A stretch of 64,000 bases of DNA from Vicia villosa (lineage: Eukaryota; Streptophyta; Magnoliopsida; Fabales; Fabaceae). Location of the stretch: positions 434,001-498,000 of the forward strand of contig NW_026705008.1 in assembly GCF_029867415.1 (NCBI RefSeq), read 5' to 3'. Made by a program: the position numbers and the translations under genes. Below the pieces are notes generated by a model, which was given only the letters and a program-made list of their open reading frames with translations, searched no databases and was not told the DNA's origin. Shown here piece after piece: positions 57,663 to 64,000 of this stretch; the stretch's first letter is position 1, and each line of letters begins with the position of its first letter.

Positions 57663-58880
57663 AATTGTAATGTTTGAAAAAGATTTATAAAAACTTTGAT
57701 TTTGAAAATTTTTATGTTAGTATAAACAATAAATCAGAGGAATAACAACAACAAAATGAAAAGAATAAGAGAGAAACGTGGCAGAATGAAAATAAAAGAC
57801 TGAAAGTAAAGGAGATAATGGATATAGAGATTGCTCTAGAAATTTATCATAGTTTGGCCTAAACCACTTTTCCTACTTCTTACCCCCCCAAGATTTTCAC
57901 TAAATTCAACTTTGAATTTTACAGGATGAGTCCCAACAACCTTCAAATATAACTTAAGCCTTAGCATGAGAGTTGTGTCCATAAACCTTCTAACAATAAC
58001 TAGAGCTTTTACACAGACTTGGCTCAAGAACCTTCACCCAAGCTTTTTTTAGGTTTAGCTTGTAAACTTAAAATATTTTATAAAAATATTACACAAGAAA
58101 ATTACACTCTTGAATAAATTTTTTTAGCACATCACCAGTACAAAACAACTCTCGGAATGAACTTTTCACTCCTTTTTGTACTAAAAATATACAATTTTGA
58201 AACCAACCGACAACAATGAAAGATTAATGTTCAAATAATGACATCTAAAAAAACCACAAACAAAAACTCTAGGTATACTTGCGTTTTAATGTATAAATTA
58301 CGTGAAAATTCAGCAAGCATATATAGCAAAAGCCATAATACATTTACCTTAATATTGTGTTTGGCCATAAACTGTAGAATAATTTCAACAACATCCATAA
58401 TTCTTTTTGCAGCATAAGTTCTTCAATGATTGTTGATGTTGCCATCAGTTACCTCTACTTTGAAAAAAAACATTCAAATCAGCTGGATAATCATCATTAG
58501 GTTGAATTTCACTCTTCTTGCTTGTTTGGATGTGTTGTGAATCTATTTGAGCATGTTAGATGATGTTAGTAGTGATTACACTTGTGTTTGGTTGCTGGTA
58601 GTCTGGGTCTAAATGGGGGTTTTTGTATGGGATGACTTTTTGGAAGTTTTCCCATAAACAACCGATTGCTCCCTTGAGTCAATTAAACGACACCCTAAAG
58701 TTCTCATTTTTTGTATTATAGAATGTTACGAGTAATCGATTACTCCCTTGAGTCAATCGATTGACACCCTGATTCTTTGGAATTTTTGGGTAAAATGGAC
58801 CCAGCAATCGATTGCTCATTTGATTCAATCAATTGTATTCCTGCTTTGTCCATGTCTTCACTTGTTAATCTCCTTATACA
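57663..58880 (+). repeat. Repeat family R, copy 1 (LTR-retrotransposon-like leader, partial)
   Basis: Starts GTTGAATTGTAATG and shares landmarks with 63068-64000: (A)TT(G/A)CACAAGA(G/A)A(A/T) then TACACTCTTGA, the same order of A-rich tracts, and terminal AATCGATT-type palindrome pairs about 1 kb in. It directly abuts the decayed gypsy. The minus-strand open frame 57836-58027 is incidental. Confidence 0.55.
58655..58840 (+). repeat. Three ~72-bp tandem repeats with paired AATCGATT palindromes
   Basis: Pairs: AACCGATTGCT/TCAATTAAACGA (about 58659 and 58679), GTAATCGATTAC/TCAATCGATTGA (58732 and 58753), GCAATCGATTGC/TCAATCAATTGT (58804 and 58825). Spacing within a pair is ~21 bp and the period ~72 bp. 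The middle pair and the first palindrome of the third pair are perfect 12-bp palindromes. Confidence 0.85.
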
Positions 58881-60168
58881 ATAATGGAGTTGTGTAATAG
58901 TATGAATGATGTCATATCATGTATATATGCCATGTTTCACTACTTGATCTATATTGGCATGTGAATTATGACAAAACGGAAAGAACCTAAACGAAACCCT
59001 AGTTAATGTTTGGATGTTTATAGTATTATATGATTAAAGGTGTGCAAGTGTCGTTTAAGATAACTGACGGAAACACTTGGAGACTCTCCGAATGTAAGTA
59101 TGATATAGGAAACCCTAGTTGATTGTAAGAACGTATTCGTACCATGAATTAAGTATGGAGAAACAAGTGCGGTTGCAAAAATCGAAAACTCTTAATATCA
59201 CACGTAGTAAGTAATGCATAACACTACGAGTACATCAGGAGGAAACTCGTTCAATTGGTAACGACTAATAGAGTAAGAATCTATATTGAATCAATTAGGC
59301 TAAGAGTGAAACCCTAATGATATGAATGTGTATGCTTACCTAAAGCATAATACTTGGGAAGTGAGTAAACCCTAGGATTAACGAAGAATCCGACAATGAG
59401 AAAGTTTGGAAGTGATCATACTTCAACCTTTGATAGAAACCCATGTAAAGATTATGAGATAACGTGAATTTGTAGGTGAAAGTTTGATTATTGTGTCTTG
59501 CCTAATTTGTAGTTTGAAACGTAGGAGAGTAAGACCCAAGAGAAGGTAGGTAGAAAACATTTGGATATCGTCTTAGCACGACATGATCCTAAAACCAATT
59601 GGATGCAGGTAATGTAAGATATCGTCTTGGTGAAAATGATCTCATGCTAAGGGTAACAAATTTAGTTGTTCGTGTATTCAAATCGACGTGAAAAAATTTG
59701 TAGCTTCTATTGTTCTGCATGAAAAGGTTAAGTAGGAAGTCATATTACACGTCTTGTGAGAAACTAAATGATTCGATTGTTAGTTTTATGCATAACACGT
59801 GAGAGTAGAGCTAGTAAGACAAGAATAAGGAGTGAATCTTGTAGAGCTAAGTGGATCATATTTATGGTAACCCATTGAAATTAGTATCTTACCCTATTTG
59901 TGTTATTGATTTCAAGTAGCTCCAGGCAGGAGAAAGGTAAAGGCAAACTCGCTGAAAGACTTTGATGTTGATGTTTCATTTTGTCACCCATTATGTTGAT
60001 CTTATTAATATTTTGTATAGGCATTTATGGTTATCATGTACCGTATTTTGTACTTTTGTGTATCTATACATGATGTTACGATGTCATTTAAACACTTATG
60101 TATGTATCATTACCATTTAACTCTTCATATAATGTTATTTTAGATATGTGTTATGTCGGAGTGTTACA
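58881..60168 (-). repeat. Probable minus-strand LTR remnant
   Basis: The right edge, read on the minus strand, is TGTAACACTCCGACATAAC, an LTR-like start. No partner LTR, PBS or coding region is seen. Recurrent AAACCCTA words occur. Low certainty. Confidence 0.35.
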
Positions 60169-61744
60169 TTTATCTTCTATTATTTACATTTTTCCTATTA
60201 TAATTACCTTTTATTATTTATGATTTTTTTTTCTATTATAATTCTACAATTCTATATCTTTTCTATTTAGCATATTTTTCAATTGGAAGTGTGAGAGACA
60301 TGGACATAAGTTGTCTATTTCAATTATTTATAAATTGTGTGGAATTTTTATAATATTATAAAATTGCTTTTAATTACTTTGAGTATCAAATATTAGCAAT
60401 CTTATATAAAACTCAATCTACTAAAAATATGAATTGAGATATAATCATATTTTTAATGAATACTACGATTTCCATCTCAATCACAATTGTTATGATTGAT
60501 TTAATTTATATTAATCTTTAACTATTTATTGATATTTATGATAAAAAGAAACAATAAAATTAAGAATTAAAATATTTATAGGTCAAATGATAATTTAGAT
60601 GACAAAAGAGTAAAGTTTTTTTCACTAGAAATTTTTGTGTTTTTTCTTTAATATTTGGAAAGTATATATTTTTACTTTTTCATAAAATACAAACTATTAA
60701 TAAAAAATTATTAATTTTTGGCATAATAATAGCAAATATAAAATTTCATAATTATTTTTTAAATAACATAATAATTATCAATACTAATTAAATAAAATTC
60801 ACTTGCAAAAAAAAAAATACAAAAGGCCATAAAAAATAGACCAATGAGAAGTTAGTGAGGAGGTGCATTTATAGAACCCTAACCTTAAAAACCAGATGCA
60901 ACATCCTATGCCAACAGCATTTAAACAAAATATATCTAAATTTGTTGAAGCACAACACGATGAAACCAAACTTTTTTTGAAAAACACAATGATCAAAACT
61001 GAACATGGCAGTGGGATTTCGATCATCTACCATTGCCCAATGCCATCATCATCTTTAGTTTAGGTCCCCACAAATTGAATAGTTATAAAACATGACAGTT
61101 GGAGTTAATGGTAGCATAGTACCAGAGGGCAATATCAAAGTGTAATTTCATTATCTCAAAGCTTTTGGGAGTGTCCAGAAATACACAAATACGGAATGAA
61201 ACATTGAGAGACGTGAGATATTTGTTTACGAAACTTTACGTACAGAACAGATGGAAGCTTACGATGAAACGGTGTGAATAGGAAATGGAAAATTGGGATA
61301 CTAAGAAACACAGCATATTTAATGCTCAAATATTAAAGACAAGTCTAGTAGATGAGAATAGTTACTCATCTCATCATCTATTTGTCAAAGAATACTCAAC
61401 ATTTTGAGTTTAATTTTAACAACTTTTCATCATTTATCTACTCATCGAAAACAATAATGAAAAAATGTTAATAATGTTTTCATGACTAGCTATTAAGAAT
61501 TTATTGGTGAACTCTGAAAAATTTAACAATAATTTTTTTAAGGATGAACTGATGGAGACACTTTATCTATAATTTTGAATTATTTTACTAGTAAAAAATT
61601 TGTTAAAGGAAGTTGAAAATTGAACTAGTAAAATAAAAATGTATAAAATAAAATAAATAAGATTAAATATGTAAAATTATTTTAATTGATTAATTTATTG
61701 TTTTTTAAAATTTAAAAGTTTGATATTTGTAAAGGAAATTATAT
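60169..61744. other. AT-rich spacer, no genes
   Basis: Homopolymer-rich DNA. The minus-strand open frame 60799-61026 is Cys/Phe-rich and unsupported. Confidence 0.45.
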
Positions 61745-62330
61745 TTTACTGGTCATGGTACCATGTCGCATAGAGGTATGGATTTCAATTCCAATTTATT
61801 TTGTTTGCACTGTGGAACGGTTGAGGAGTCATTAGATCATCTTTTGGGGCTCTGTTGTGTGGCGAATTCTGTGTGGAGGCAGGTTGCTATTTGGGTTGGT
61901 ATAGATTGCTGCAACGAGAATCATGGGTGGCGATATTTCTTGCGCTGGTTTGATTACTTTAAACAGAAGAAGGTCAAAACCAGTATTGAAGGCATTATTT
62001 GGATTGCGGTGTGTTGGAGTTTGTGGAAATCGAGGAACGGTATTTTGTTTGAGGAAGGTATTTGCGATATAAACGATATCGTGTGGAACATCAAATTGTG
62101 GGCTTGGAAATGGTCTTTCATAGGCGATATTACCTATATTAAATGTAATTTTTATGAGTTTTGCAAAGCCCCTTTGGATTGTTTAGTTTAAGTTTCATTT
62201 GGTTGGTAATGATGTTGCTCTTAGTTTCTTTCCGCGGCTTAGTTTTTTGTTTCCTCTTTTGTAAGCGGGTTCGAGTACCCCTAGTGCTCTATATATTGAA
62301 TTCCTTGCTTATAAAAAATAAATTAAAGAA
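61745..62330 (+). pseudogene. 5'-truncated LINE 3' end (zf-RVT domain)
   Basis: The open frame 61763-62191 (142 codons) has the zf-RVT core: LFCLHCGTVEESLDHLLGLC, then VWRQVAIWVGI, IIWIAVCWSLWKSRNGILFE and WNIKLWAWKW. This is the C-terminus of plant L1 ORF2. After the TAA comes a typical L1 3' UTR (GTAAGCGGGTTCGAGTACCC, then TATATATTGAATTCC) and an A-rich tail with AAAAAATAAA. Everything upstream of zf-RVT is missing, as expected from 5' truncation during target-primed reverse transcription. It differs from the 34221 LINE in sequence, so it comes from another subfamily. Confidence 0.88.

Positions 62331-64000
<1,670 letters not shown>

Overview
This window looks like nuclear DNA from a large, repeat-rich legume genome (Fabeae/Trifolieae type, e.g. 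pea, vetch, clover or medick relatives). It is AT-rich and intron-containing. It is dominated by long-LTR Ogre/Tat-like retrotransposons whose LTRs start TGT(T/C)(A/G)(T/C)ACCCCAAAATTT, and it also holds Ty1-copia, other Ty3-gypsy, L1-type LINE, hAT, CACTA, Helitron-like and MITE sequences plus long dinucleotide runs. I see no bacterial, organellar, rRNA or CRISPR features. The genus call is an inference from repeat families.

Layout. Positions 1-19412 are the 3' part of a plus-strand Ogre-like element. Its 3' LTR starts at 2908 and is split by a complete minus-strand, non-autonomous relative (3115-15952, target duplication TCCTG), one of whose LTRs carries a Stowaway-like MITE. The outer element sits in a minus-strand copia gag (19413-20410) with its PBS and LTR (20412-20697). 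That copia lies against a decayed hAT element (about 20698-25849) with a frameshifted, internally deleted transposase. A probable three-exon host gene (26223-27303) follows. Next come a truncated gypsy LTR plus gag (27893-30329), a minus LTR fragment, a Helitron-like 3' terminus, AT runs and a copia gag fragment (32235-32696). A 5'-truncated LINE (about 34221-49495) follows. It is split by a tandem array of seven complete copies of a ~1.1 kb copia-type LTR with no internal region, and the last copy is itself split by a 4.65 kb Ogre-like solo LTR (44316-48963). Then come an AT-rich MITE zone (49640-53200), a decayed gypsy pol (about 53420-57655) split by a CACTA element (55195-57096), two copies of another repeat family (57663-58880 and 63068-64000), an LTR remnant and a LINE 3' fragment (61745-62330).

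How parts relate. Nesting gives a relative order: hAT, then copia, then outer Ogre-like element, then nested non-autonomous element, then MITE; separately LINE, then LTR array, then solo LTR; and gypsy pol, then CACTA. Only the 26223-27303 gene looks like a non-transposon coding unit.

Most unusual structures: (1) the internal region of the nested non-autonomous element is largely chains of short hairpins whose stems differ between repeats but stay self-complementary; (2) the LTR-only head-to-tail array with one spacer base per junction and a dimeric higher-order pattern; (3) paired 12-bp palindromes 21-22 bp apart in 72-74 bp tandem units, found with different cores in two unrelated places and possibly a third. 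All calls are by eye, without alignments or database searches.
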